A stretch of 64,000 nucleotides of DNA from Boesenbergia rotunda (lineage: Eukaryota > Streptophyta > Magnoliopsida > Zingiberales > Zingiberaceae), in assembly GCA_024364735.1 (NCBI GenBank), contig JAGFNQ010000727.1:245757-309756 (forward strand), read 5' to 3'. Positions 1 to 10,785 of this stretch are shown here, piece after piece. Each line of letters begins with the position of its first letter. Positions within the stretch are counted from its first letter, which is position 1. The notes under the pieces were generated by a model. The model did not search any database, was not told where the DNA came from, and saw nothing but the letters and a program-made list of their open reading frames with translations. The position numbers and the translations under genes were made by a program.

Positions 1-472
1 TGCTTCTGGAGTTGGCCATTAGTTGATGTTCATACTCCCATTATTGAAATCTTGTTGTTCTCAATTTATGGTATCGTTGCAATTGATAACTTTGTTTCCA
101 ACACACATAATGCACTTAACTTTTGCTTCAAGAGAAGGTTCACAACCTTCTTTTGTTTGAGACCTTAATTTAGGCCTATGATGTTTCATATGCCTATCTT
201 CATAGTTGTTTAGGTGGCAAAAGTCTCCTAACATTGTTATTGTTTGCCCTGTTTCCTTATTGCCCTTTATCCTCTTCATGTGTCTTCTCCCTTTCTTTTT
301 AATCACATTCCTTGCCATGCCCTTTGCCCTCCCATGGTTGGATCCTCTTCACCATCTTGTCTATTCCCCCTTAGATCCTGAAACCAATTAATAATAGCTG
401 AGCCCACAATGATTGGCTTTATAATTTCTAATTCTGTATTCTCCACTTGAGGGGTTGATTGGTCCTCTTTTT
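1..472. other. Possible internal remnant of an old LTR element
   Basis: No host gene is recognised. Read on the minus strand, this stretch lies just downstream of the LTR at 473-1759. A short minus-strand frame at 61-318 has a Cys/His-rich stretch (CHLNNYEDRHMKHHRPKL) that vaguely resembles a decayed gag zinc knuckle. No primer-binding site is clear. The assignment rests mainly on position and is weak. Confidence 0.25.
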
Positions 473-1759
473 TGTTAGGACATGTAGAGAGCTAGAGGGG
501 GTGGGAGTGATTAGCTTCAATTGCTTTGTTGTAAATTTGTTGCAGCGGAAAATTCAAGCAATCGCTAACATCTTCTTCTTACTTGGTATTCACCTCCTCG
601 ATGTGACTAATCCAAGGGTCCACTTTTTCTCACGCTCAGATCCACTAAGAATGATCTCTTTCTTGAAGTAGGAGAATCCTCATAAGAAGAAACACAACAT
701 CAAGTATATACAAATAAAATCTTATAATAGTTACAACAATGACTTCTTTTGCTTTTCTTGATTTCTTCTAGCTTAGAATCGACTCTAGATCCTTAGAAAT
801 GTAGCGACACTATACTCCAAGAACTCACAAGAAATGACGATGAAAGGAGAGGAAGAACTGTCACTTCAACCTACGTGAAAATCCTATATACCCGCGACCT
901 AAAGTTCCTTAATTGATCACCCAATCAATTACCACTTCAGATCTAGCCATGCAACAACTATTTTTCAAGTCTTAATCGATTAAGAAAGTCTAAATCGATT
1001 GCCCAATAGATTCAACATCTTTCGGTGTTATCGTGTAACACAACCACCAATACTTGATCGATGGCCAACCCTTAATTGATCATCAAATTGATTAAGAGGG
1101 CTTCTGTTCTCGCGACAAAAGCCCACCAATCTATCATCTGATCGATTAGTGTTGCCTTTAATCAATCACCCAATCAATTACAGGTCATTCTATTTCTCGC
1201 GAGAAATAGTAATAAATAGTGCTCCATTCGATTACCCAATTGATTAGATTGGGCCAATAGATTACATAATCGATTGCCCATGCCCTAACTAGCCTAAATC
1301 AAGTCTAGACTTTCTTTGCTCAACCTTCAGTCAATCGTGACCTGTTAGGATTTTTCGTTGCCTAGTTCCCAACTAGGACTTCTCCCGTGCCAAGTGTTTA
1401 GCACCTAACTAACCCACCTTGGACTTCACCTAGTTCCTAACTAGGTCTGTGCCTAGTCCTACTAGGGCTTCCCTTTGCCTAACCGCAGTAAGGTCTAGTC
1501 TCTCAATAACTTCACCATGCCAGCGTGCGATCCTCTCAAATCACTTGTACTTCACCTAGTTCCAATTAGGCCTATCTAGTCCCATTAAGGCTTCTATTTT
1601 TCCTAACACTCGAGTTAAGATTTCATCAGTCAAGTCTCTAGCAAACTTTGACCCATTTGACTTATTACACATATCTTGTCAAGCATTGAAACTCAAACTC
1701 AAATCCACTCGAGCTCAGTCAAATTCGTTAGTTTTGACCCGAGGACGATCACACCAACA
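473..1759 (-). mobile_element. Degenerate Copia-type LTR with palindromic-word array
   Basis: Read on the minus strand, the segment begins TGTTGG at 1759 and ends CCTAACA at 473, which fits the TG...CA convention and the ends of the better preserved LTR at 61897-63161. Near its 3' end it shares the TTCCGCTGC and CACCCCCTCTA words with that LTR. A TATATAG box (885-891) lies downstream of a cluster of short palindromic words built on AATCGATT/CAATTGATT at about 955-1290. CCTAGTT...AACTAGG inverted words follow at 1350-1480. No matching second LTR is in view, so this is a solo or truncated LTR. Confidence 0.5.
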
Positions 1760-1780
1760 ATAGATGCTTGGTGGCTTGGG

Positions 1781-2012
1781 TGCAGCGGTAGGGCGACTAG
1801 TCGCTATCCCAGGCATCCGCGGTTCGATCCCTAGCTATGGTGTATTTTGCAAGAATTTTTCCTCCAAATGGGGCGCAAACTCTGGGACGTTGGACTTCTA
1901 GACCGCCCACCACGAGCGCTCCCGATTTATCCTGGTGACTAGTGGAAAGCTTCCGTGAGGCTGGATTGGTCACTCCAGGTTCGTCTGCTACCTGGTCTAA
2001 TATTTTTTTTTT
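1781..2012 (+). mobile_element. tRNA-derived SINE, young copy with perfect target duplication
   Basis: A pol III box A-like stretch (TGCAGCGGTAGGGCGAC) and a box B (GGTTCGATCCC, near 1822) are followed by a non-tRNA body and a terminal run of T. The insert is bounded by a perfect 13-bp direct repeat, TTGGTGGCTTGGG, at 1768-1780 and 2013-2025. Related copies lie at 23774-24012 (minus), and decayed ones at about 20088-20375 (minus) and 44417-44570 (plus). Confidence 0.85.
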
Positions 2013-2025
2013 TTGGTGGCTTGGG

Positions 2026-3660
2026 AATTGAACTCTTTTGGTTGCTCTAGCTTGGATGCCTTCTCGAGGGAAAGGTGTTGGTTGCTGACCATGGGACCTT
2101 GTTGTTGTCCTTCTAAACAACCCAGTATCAGTGATGGATTCCCCTCTCCAAGGTCTGAGATAGCAGTGAAAGAGTTATGCAGTTCGAGGCCGTGTGCTTG
2201 CTGAGTTTTCCTTGCTGTGTTGGTCTGTTGCTGTGCTACTAGTGCTATTCTTTGTCTTTGCACTCGAGCTCGGGTTTGATAACCTAGACTAATATTGAGT
2301 GCTGGATGTTCCTGATCAGCTGTGTGTTTGGATGATCCTATCAGTTTAGTGCTTCTTGACTAATACTGAGTGCTGAAAGCCCATTTCCTGCCTTATTTGC
2401 ACAACTACTTTCTAATTATATAAAGAGAGGTGTAGAGATGACATCTCTCTTCTTTTCTTTCCTCCTAGTTTTGAAGAACTGTTTATTCCCCCAAATGGAA
2501 TTTATACTCCCTTGATTTAAAAAAAAAACACACGCAGAAAGTATTTTAACCATGGTTAAAGCAGCATTATATTGATGTTGTTTTTATTTAAAGCATCACT
2601 ACTACTTGATAATAATTTTATTAAAATATCATCATATTAATGTTGATTTCATCAAAAACATCACTAAAGTGATGATGCATTGACAAAAATAGTACCAAAG
2701 TTGTGATATTTTAATCAAAGATGTATCAAAGTATTTTTTTATTTTTAATTATTTATTTAAAACATATTGTAATTAGTTATTAAAAAAAGATTAAAAATAT
2801 TTTTATTAACGTTCTTTCAATTTTATAATATTTTATTAACATTTTGTATTTTTTAAAAAAATATTTTTATTAAAATTCTAAATTAATATATATAAAATAA
2901 ATTTAGGAGATCATGTGTTTAATAACTTTTTTTTAAAAAAAAATTGAATTCTTTAATATCATCACTAACTATTGTACGGAAACTTTGTGATTAAATAATT
3001 ATTTTTTATTTTTTATATTTAGTTCCGTTTAAATAAAAAAATCATGTTTTATTTAATTTCGGATAAAAGCCGATAAATTTATTTTTAAAATTAAATGAAA
3101 CTAGGATGCTTTTTTGGAAATTTCAGAATTTAACTTTGAATTCGCCCTTTCGTAAAACGCCATTGAATTTATCTTATACTAAGAAGAATAAAAACTATCA
3201 TCGGATAAGACAAGAAAAAATTAATAGTTTACTCATGGAGCAAACATTAAATCCATTAACTGAGTAGCGTAACTTTAATTAATTAAAAAATAAAAAATAA
3301 TCGAAGATAAACATTTTAAAGGCATTAGGCTCCAAAATTTAAAGTTTGAAATTTACATTTTAGATTGCAATATTTTATTTGAATTTTTTTCCTCAATAGG
3401 TCCTACCAAATTGAATCTACACCTGATTTAGGAAACGTATCCGACAGGCTTCAAATTAGGAAATAGATTATTTGCCGTTACTGATTGATTTGATTGGATT
3501 ACAGGATATTGCCCTAAATTGTCGGAAGAAGTATTTACTAAATAATTTCCTAAATTGTCGCTGTCACTGGAAGCGGCGTTCCGAAACAGAATGGAAATCC
3601 TATTTAAACTCATCCGACTCCACAATCTTTGGAGTATCAATCTTTGCCCACCTTCCTCGA
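2026..3660. other. Intergenic, AT-rich; upstream region of the MAP kinase gene
   Basis: No gene is recognisable. About 2550-2780 has loosely repeated ATCAT/GATG words, and 2780-3400 is very AT-rich. A transcription start for the MAP kinase probably lies between 3420 and 3700, but no clear TATA box could be fixed. A short GCC microsatellite (about 3665-3683) sits in the probable 5' leader. Confidence 0.5.
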
Positions 3661-3768
3661 TTCCATCGCCGCCGCCGCCGCCGCAGTTCCACTGGTTGCT
3701 GGATTCTCTAGCTGTTGGCTCCCTGCCTACGCTCGGACGATCCCGACGAATCGCCGCCGCCGAAACCG

Positions 3769-3900
3769 GTAAGTCAACTACTCGCCTCGCCAGGAGACTG
3801 ATGTGCGTTCGTTAATAGTTAAAGAAACAATTAGATTCGTATATTTCTGCGACAAATCTGCCTACATATATTTTGTTGTTTTAATTAATTGGATTTACAG
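3769..3900 (+). other. Probable 5'-UTR intron of the MAP kinase gene
   Basis: A strong donor (ACCG|GTAAGT at 3769) and an acceptor (GGATTTACAG ending at 3900) bracket an AT-rich stretch. Removing it brings a GC-rich leader exon to within a few bases of the ATG at 3904. The in-frame ATG at 3889 lies inside this intron and is therefore not used as the start. Confidence 0.65.
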
Positions 3901-3903
3901 GCC

Positions 3904-5115
3904 ATGGCTATGCTAGCGGAACCGCCGGCTGATTTTGGGAACAAAGAAGAAAAGAGATCTTACACTATCTCAAATACAGTTTTCGAGATCGATGCCAAGT
4001 ATGCGCCCATGAAGCTCCTCGGCAAAGGCGCTTACGGCGTCGTCTGCTCATCCATCAACCGAGAAACGAGCGAGAACGTCGCCATTAAGAAAATAAGGAA
4101 TGTCTTTGAAAATCGCATCGACGCACTGAGGACTCTTCGGGAGATGAAGATTTTGAGCAAAATTGATCACGACAACGTCGTTTCGATGAAGGATATCTTG
4201 TTGCCTTCCACCAAGAGATCATTCACAGACGTTTATCTTGTCTTTGAGCTCATGGATACTGATTTGGAGCAAATCATCAGATCACCTCAGTCACTTTCCG
4301 ATGACCACTGCCGATATCTCCTTTTTCAGGTAAGAATAACTAATGAAAACTCTTGATGCTTAGCTTCTAATTAATTTGGAAGAAACATATTTGGATCGAT
4401 CCTCGCAGAAGAATTATATTTGTTAGATACTGACAGAACTTTGTTTGTACAGCTGCTTCGAGGACTGAAGTATCTCCACTCGGCAAACGTAATTCACAGG
4501 GACTTGAAGCCGGGGAACCTTCTGGTCAACGGTGATTGTGAACTTAAGATCGGCGATTTCGGACTGGCTCGCACTCAAAGTCCGAGTGGTGAAGGAATGG
4601 ACGGCTACGTGGTTACGCGTTGGTATCGAGCGCCGGAGTTGCTCGTTTGCTCCGATAGCTACGACGCTGCCATTGATATGTGGTCAGTTGGATGCATCTT
4701 CGCTGCGTTACTCGGGCGCAAACCTCTCTTTCCTGGCACAGACAGTGCCCACCAGCTCGAGCTCATTCTCGACACTCTCGGGGTTAACCATGATGCTGAT
4801 GATTTCGACTTCGTCAGTTACCAGCCAATTCGCGACTACATCGAGTCGCTCCCGGATAGTCCAGGCGTTCCCTTCGCCAGAATCTTCCCAGATGCGAATC
4901 CACTGGCCGTCGACTTGCTGAAGAAGTTACTCGTTTTTAATCCGGCAAAGAGAATAAATGCTACGAAGGCATTAGAACACCCTTATATGGCTCCGTTGTA
5001 TGACCCTCTTATTGACCCCGCTGCTGATGGCCCCATGGATCTTGGTTTCGATGATGATCTCGGGGAAGACATGATCAGAGAGATGATATGGGAGGAGATG
5101 CTCTGTTATCGATAG
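3904..5115 (+). CDS. Group C mitogen-activated protein kinase with DGY in place of TEY
   Basis: Coding exons are 3904-4329 and 4453-5115, giving 362 residues. The start MAMLAEPP and the single coding intron, placed just before LLRGLKYLHS, match plant group C MAPKs (MPK1/2/7/14 type), which have two coding exons and about 370 residues. Kinase landmarks are intact: Gly loop GKGAYG (40-45), ATP lysine K62 (VAIKK), catalytic HRDLKPGN (D159), DFG (D177) and APE. The activation loop reads GMDGYVVTRWYRAPE where the family has MTEYVVTRWYRAPE. The activating Thr-Glu-Tyr is thus Asp192-Gly193-Tyr194. Tyr is kept, but the phosphorylated Thr has become Asp, a potential phosphomimic. The C-terminal docking-like segment (FDDDLGEDMIREMIWEEM) remains; the extreme tail is shorter than usual. 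It converges on the AP-1 mu gene. An active kinase with altered regulation is inferred; loss of MKK control is equally possible. Confidence 0.93.
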
Positions 5116-5654
5116 CACTTAGCACAGGAAACGCTGCTCTTTGGATCTGACCGTTGTTTGCATGTCTTGACAGATAGAAGACTCGAGGCCGTTTTATGTA
5201 TTTAGCCTCCTTGCTATGCCACAGCGTTGTTTTTGTGGTGCCGGCTACTAGTTCCACTTGTGATTAGCTTTTTTAGTTTCCTTTTCTTTTGACATGAATT
5301 TGTCGAACAATTGTAAATAGTTCTTCCCCAATAATATGCAAATAATTTTTCCTACATCAGAAACCATATATATTATGCATGAAAGTAAATTAAGGGTGCA
5401 GGAAGGCTATCAATTGAAAGAATCTAACATCACTTTCCTTGCGAGATTATGTTGTAAGAGAGATAATCGACTTCAATAACATTTTATTTACTGACATGAA
5501 GGGAAAGAAAATAGGGAATAATTGTAATCAAGCTATCAATACATTCTCTGAAATGAACAGTGACATTTCGAACAAGCCTTTAATCCTTACAAAAAAAAAC
5601 TTGAAATCTTGAATACAAGTGCCAAACAGCTAGCAGTTGGGTGGGTGTTCTTAA
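5116..5654. other. Convergent 3' spacer between MAP kinase and AP-1 mu
   Basis: This holds the 3' UTRs of both convergent genes. AATAATATGCAAATAA near 5330 is a plausible plant polyadenylation region for the MAP kinase. No other gene is seen. Confidence 0.6.
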
Positions 5655-8600
5655 TTAGATGAGCCTCAGTTCATATTCTCCTGCCATTGTGATGTATCTC
5701 ACCCAAGGTAGAGCTTGGTATCCACTCTTCTCGATAATTTTAAGGTAACGAACCTAAACAATTGATGCCAATGGTGCATTAACCATAGGTTAACATAATC
5801 CAATAAAGTTATTGTGAAGGAGAAAAGTACCTGTATACCAGAGACGGTGAAATATGGGATCTCAAACTTCACACGTATAGGAGCTTTTTTCTCTGGAGTT
5901 GCCTCTTCTGCAGTGATACTGGGAAGACTAAATTCTGCCCTACACATGTATTCCTAAGTACAGAGAAGAATACATGTGCGGTCATGAAAACATGTACATG
6001 AACTTCACAGTAAGTAGAAGCATCACTAGATTTGTCCAGAAAAAGAAATCGCATCAAACCTTGCCACCAGGAAAAGATTTTACTTTCCAGACCAATGCAT
6101 CATTTTCTGGAGCATATGAAGCAGAACCCATGGATGTCCGAATGTTGGGATTGGTGGCATCTGAAGGCACAGGCAACTCAATTTCCACATTTGTGGCAGT
6201 GCTGTATGGCAAAGAAATGGTGATCGAAATTTCTCAAAAATGAATGCGATGAACTCTCATATGTAAAATTCAGAATAGAAGGTGTGATCATCTATATGAA
6301 ATTTACAAAGGTCGGTGAGCTAGCACCTTCTTTCCTTGAACTGACTTCTTGCCTTAATTGTGATCTCTATGCGACTTCTCGAGTGCTTTTCAACTTGAGC
6401 CTCCACCCAGATTGGAGGTTTTACCTGAATGATCAGGCAACATCCATATAGGTAAAATAAATAATCTATAATACAGGGAAGCCTAAACTTTCACAATTTT
6501 CTTTCCGAGTAAAAGAAACAATCCACGATAACCTGAGTGCTGAGTCTGTATGTCATTAGGTCAAAAGACCCATCAGGTGGTATGAAGGAAATTGTCCTGT
6601 CATTCTCGAAACGTGCCAATCGCACACACCTTAAATGATAGTATAAAATCCTCAGTACTCAAACAAATAATGTCTCTACAATCAAAGAACAGTGAATGAT
6701 CCTCTCCAATCTTCTTTCAAGAAAAACGACAATAGAGAGGGAATAGAAAAAAGAGGGTTCAAGGCCGCTTACTGGTGAAACTTGATATCATCTAAATCTA
6801 TAGCTTTTCCCTTGGTTGTCCTCCCTTGAGCTTCCAAAAGTACTCGGTCATTCAGCCCAAGTTTACATTCAGGCATGCCACTGTAAAAATGGTGTGATCT
6901 GTTACTTTGAAACTTGCTAATCAAAAAATAATTTCATACAACCCAAGCAAAAAATAAAAAAAAAACACACATTCAAACAAGTATTCAATCAAGTTAGCCA
7001 GATAACAATATCTTGAAGAACTTCAATTGTGACATATGGCAGAGAAGCTAGCACCGAACTTTCATCTTTGAATGAAACTAGTAGAGATTTGTAAACAAGA
7101 AAAAAGTGCAATTATGATTTCAAAGGACAATGTTGAAAATGGATTCTGAGGCAAGTGGAAAACAAAAAACCGTACTATGATATTTGACATGTTTCTAAAC
7201 ACATGATCGATATAACTATCTGGTGTCACCTCGGCCAAAGTACAAAAGGTATCTGGAAGAAGATAATAAAGTCTTCTAGAAAAGGGGGATTGCTACAAGA
7301 GATAGGGATACTAAAATATGTTGATACAGTACATTTAGGTCAATAAGGTCACTTATGAGGCAATGAGATAGCTAGACAAAGGTGCTGTATTGCTTACCTT
7401 GAAAGAGCAAAAAATAAGAAAGAAAAAAAGGGACTAGAAATCCAGAGAGAAAGATGGAGAAAAGTGAGTTATATAACCAAGAGCCACAAAAACCCAGCTA
7501 CTACTGGTCAAGACACAGAAAAAAGATAAAGAATACTTTCATTTTTCATCTTAGGAATTGCTAACATCTACTTTATAAAAATTACAACATTATGATTCCA
7601 TTTAAATGGTTTCAAAGCATTAAAAGTTTTCAACAGCACAACTGCCATATTTAAGTGAGAATATTATCGTTGCAAATACCTAATTTTATAAAAATACAAT
7701 TTCCATATCAAGGAGAGTTTAGATAAATCAACCAATCAAAGAAGCCTTTAATGAAATTCTATATTGATTTTGTAAATTCCGTTTAAATTAACTTATAAAC
7801 TCCATAACCAATCAAATTATAAACCGTCATGACTGGATCCCACAGAAAGCCTACTAGCTACTTTTATTTTTAGAAGGGGGATTCCAGGTCTGAATGACCA
7901 CACACCAATGATGATTCCCTTTTTTAGATGCATTAGTGTTATTAAGAAAACTAGATGCAGAACACAATCAATAGACTAATGATTTTCCAGATTCAAAGTT
8001 AAACCTCAAACACACTGGGGAAAGAAATAGATGACTGTAGAATAAGAATATTGATTTGACACAATAGATACGTATAGCCTATATTCACAAAATTCCATGT
8101 TTATCAACTCAAATAGAATGATAGCTCACCACGCGACATTACTTCCCTTTTGTGCAAACTAGTTATTTTGACAACTGAAACAGGACATGATTAATCTGGG
8201 ATTATAATTTTGGGAGATCTAAACCCAAAACCAAAACATAAAAATACAAGAATATAGAATCAGAAATTTCACTTAAATAACCACATTTGTTTTTCATGTT
8301 CTTCACTTGAGCCACGAGTTAATTAGATATATACATCCTATATTTAAGAAATTACATGTTTATCAACCTAAAATACAATGATCACATCCCATGTGTCATA
8401 CCTCCCCTCATATAAATTACAGTTATTTTGACAACCGAATGAAGGGTAATCAATATAAAGTCACTTATGTAAACTCACATAAAGAAATAAAACCAACAAT
8501 GACGCCAGACATAGTTAATCAGAGATTTAGCCGTTCTCTGCAAGACAAAATTCAACAACTTGAGATCCAATGAGAGATGAACTTTGAATAGTAGAATCTT

Positions 8601-10161
8601 GAGTTAAACTTCAATTATGGATGCAATGCTTGCAACTCTTAGTAGATCATTTTGCATCTGAAGTAGATAAGTCACAGGGAGGTGTACTATCTCAATGTAT
8701 TCTCTTTGATAAAAAAAATAACATAGAACATGCATTACATATGAAAATCATAGAAAAAACTGGGATGGTGTCAAGCTGGGAACATATTTCGTTAACAGTC
8801 TTTTCAGCATCTAAGAACAGTAGGTAAATTAGTCAATGAAATATATTAAATCTATAAAATAAAAGAATTAGGATTGAAAAACAAAGGACTAAAAGAACAG
8901 TCATCTGAACATATCAACAGAAGTTTATAATTCAGTTCTTTGATATAATTTTTAATATTTGAGAGATTCACTTATGTAGAATGGTGCATCCAAGAAAACA
9001 AATCAATTACATGTAACCATTTTAAAAAAAAAGTGAAAAAATAACAAAAAGAACATTAGTGCGAACTTATGAATGATGATCTCAAAATAATAGAACCTAG
9101 AGCGGACAATTTAAGGAGATCAGAGAAGTAAGACATTAGTTCACCTCAAGTATGTTCTCATCTTCAATGCCCCGACAACATCAGAACGGATAATCTGTCC
9201 ATTGCTGTTGACAAGAATATTTACACTTTCAACAACATCCAAGAACACCTGACAAAAAAAAAGAAAAGAAAATGTCCACTCCTTTACACAAGGTCAATTT
9301 GCTGAATAGTGATGAACAGATCCTGCAATAAAGGAACAATGATCTACTTCATTTTTCTTGTAACGAATGCCTTCACTGCGCCATGACACTGCATTTGTGA
9401 CAGCCATTGGAGGCCTCTGTACGACTTCCATCCTATATGCATCCGTCTTAATGAATTCACTCAGAATCTTAGCTTCAGTGTATTGAGGGAAACCAAAGTC
9501 CATCATCTCATCAAGCAGCTCATACTGTTCATAATGGACAGTTAGGTAACACACGAACAACACCAAGTCAGAAAATCATAATAATAATAATAAAAATTTC
9601 CCTTACCACAACTACAAAATTGTCTCTCAAGGATTCTTCCTCGAGCTCCTCGAAATAATGTTTAAACACCTGCATCGATAAGAATTCAAGGAAAAATACA
9701 CGAACAAAATTCGTATGAGGAACTGAAATTTATATCAGTAAAAAGGAATGCTCACATCAACGACGCGATGCAGGAAGAGAAGGATGCTAGCAGCATTACA
9801 ATTCTGCCTAGCAGCGGTCATTAGGAAGACATTATTGTGTTGGATGAACATATAACTGATCCCACCATCGAACACCACAGGCGAGTGCGACTCCGGGTCC
9901 CCCTATAACGCCAAAACAGGAGCTCATGTTTCCAACTTTGCACCAAATAAACGAACAGCGCAACCCAAATCCGGAATTTGGAAACGGATGTAGATGGGCG
10001 CGGAGGGAAATAGGGTATGGAAAGGGAGTCACCTCCTTTTCGATGAGTTTGGTGAAGAAGCGTTCGGCCTGTACTGCCGAGACGTCGCCGCGGTAGTCCC
10101 GCCATATGAGGACACGGCCCTTGATGTCGAGGAGGAACAGCGCCGAGACGGCGCCCGCCAT
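5655..10161 (-). CDS. AP1M2: AP-1 clathrin adaptor complex medium (mu) subunit
   Basis: Eleven exons on the minus strand join in phase: 10161-10033, 9902-9756, 9669-9607, 9524-9348, 9248-9145, 6880-6773, 6629-6533, 6424-6327, 6201-6060, 5953-5831 and 5753-5655. They encode 428 residues, the usual length for plant AP-1 mu. The start MAGAVSALFLLDIKGRVL opens the longin-like N-terminal domain (about 1-140). The rest is the mu homology domain, which reads YXX-phi sorting signals in cargo tails and ends GEYELRLI. AP-1 works at the trans-Golgi network/early endosome and, in plants, is needed for vacuolar sorting, cytokinesis and pollen function (known of the family, for example Arabidopsis HAPLESS13). 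Intron 5 is 2.26 kb (6881-9144) and includes a local duplication. The gene is divergent from MCM4. AP1M1 and AP1M2 paralogues cannot be separated with certainty from sequence alone. Confidence 0.95.
8068..8465. repeat. Diverged tandem duplication inside AP-1 mu intron 5
   Basis: About 8068-8205 and 8328-8450 share the order of words CCTATATT..., ATTACATGTTTATCAAC, AATGATCACA and AGTTATTTTGACAAC. This indicates an old duplication of about 260 bp within the intron. Confidence 0.5.
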
Positions 10162-10785
10162 CGAATCGGCGCGTTACACGAGATCTCTTCGGATCAGAAT
10201 CGGATCGGAAGCAGAGTCGGGGATCCAGATCTGGCGTCACATCACATCACCGACACCACCGTGCCTGGAACCTCCCGGTCAAGCAACGAGGCAGCGATCG
10301 AAGAAGAAGAAGAAGAAGATTGATCGACGAAAGAAGAGCAGGGAACGGTGCGACGAGACCAGAGAAAGACGGATTGAGATCGCGGAAAGCCGTCGAATCG
10401 CTCGCTTCCTCTTGCTCCTCTACTTTTGAGTCCGTGAGATGGGAAATGGACGACGAAGTGGCTCGTGCGGTGAGGCACCGGTCCGCAATGTTACTCGACC
10501 GCAAATTAATCGGACCAGGAACTCGAATTCGACCGGCTTTCCGACGCGAGAAACAGTTAGTCGTACTTTACGAATAAAATATTAAATACCAGGAATTTAT
10601 ATATAAACCCAGACCATTTACGGATCGAACCCGATCCGATACTATAATGGATGTAGTGTTCGGTTCGGGTTAACGGAGTCGGCGGGGTCTTTTTGGCGGG
10701 ATAGTGTGTGTTTCCCGCCATAACCGCGCTACTTCTCCCACTTCACGGGTTTCCCGCCTCATGTCTGGTTCGAGAATCAACAGCC
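10162..10785. promoter_or_regulatory. Bidirectional promoter between AP-1 mu and MCM4
   Basis: The 624-bp spacer separates the two start codons, transcribed away from each other. It includes both 5' UTRs and a purine-rich GAAGAA tract near 10304-10318. The MCM4-proximal 100 bp hold three E2F-type sites (listed separately), while the AP-1 mu side has none that I see. Confidence 0.7.
10691..10758 (+). promoter_or_regulatory. Cluster of three E2F/DP binding sites upstream of MCM4
   Basis: TTTTGGCGGGA (10691-10701), TTTCCCGCC (10711-10719) and TTTCCCGCC (10750-10758) match the plant E2F consensus TTTSSCGS. The last lies 27 bp before the MCM4 ATG. Plant MCM genes are known E2F targets induced at G1/S, so S-phase expression is the expected consequence. 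Confidence 0.85.

Noticed and set aside
1781..1850. tRNA gene suggested by A and B boxes
   Set aside because: No foldable acceptor/anticodon arms are completed, and the boxes lead into a SINE body bounded by target duplications.
3428..3815. Overlapping small ORFs ahead of the MAP kinase
   Set aside because: They run through the GCC-repeat leader and the 5'-UTR intron donor; no coding signal.
3889..3903. Upstream in-frame ATG for the MAP kinase
   Set aside because: It lies in ATGGATTTACAG-like intron end sequence (acceptor AG at 3899-3900); family alignment begins at ATG 3904.
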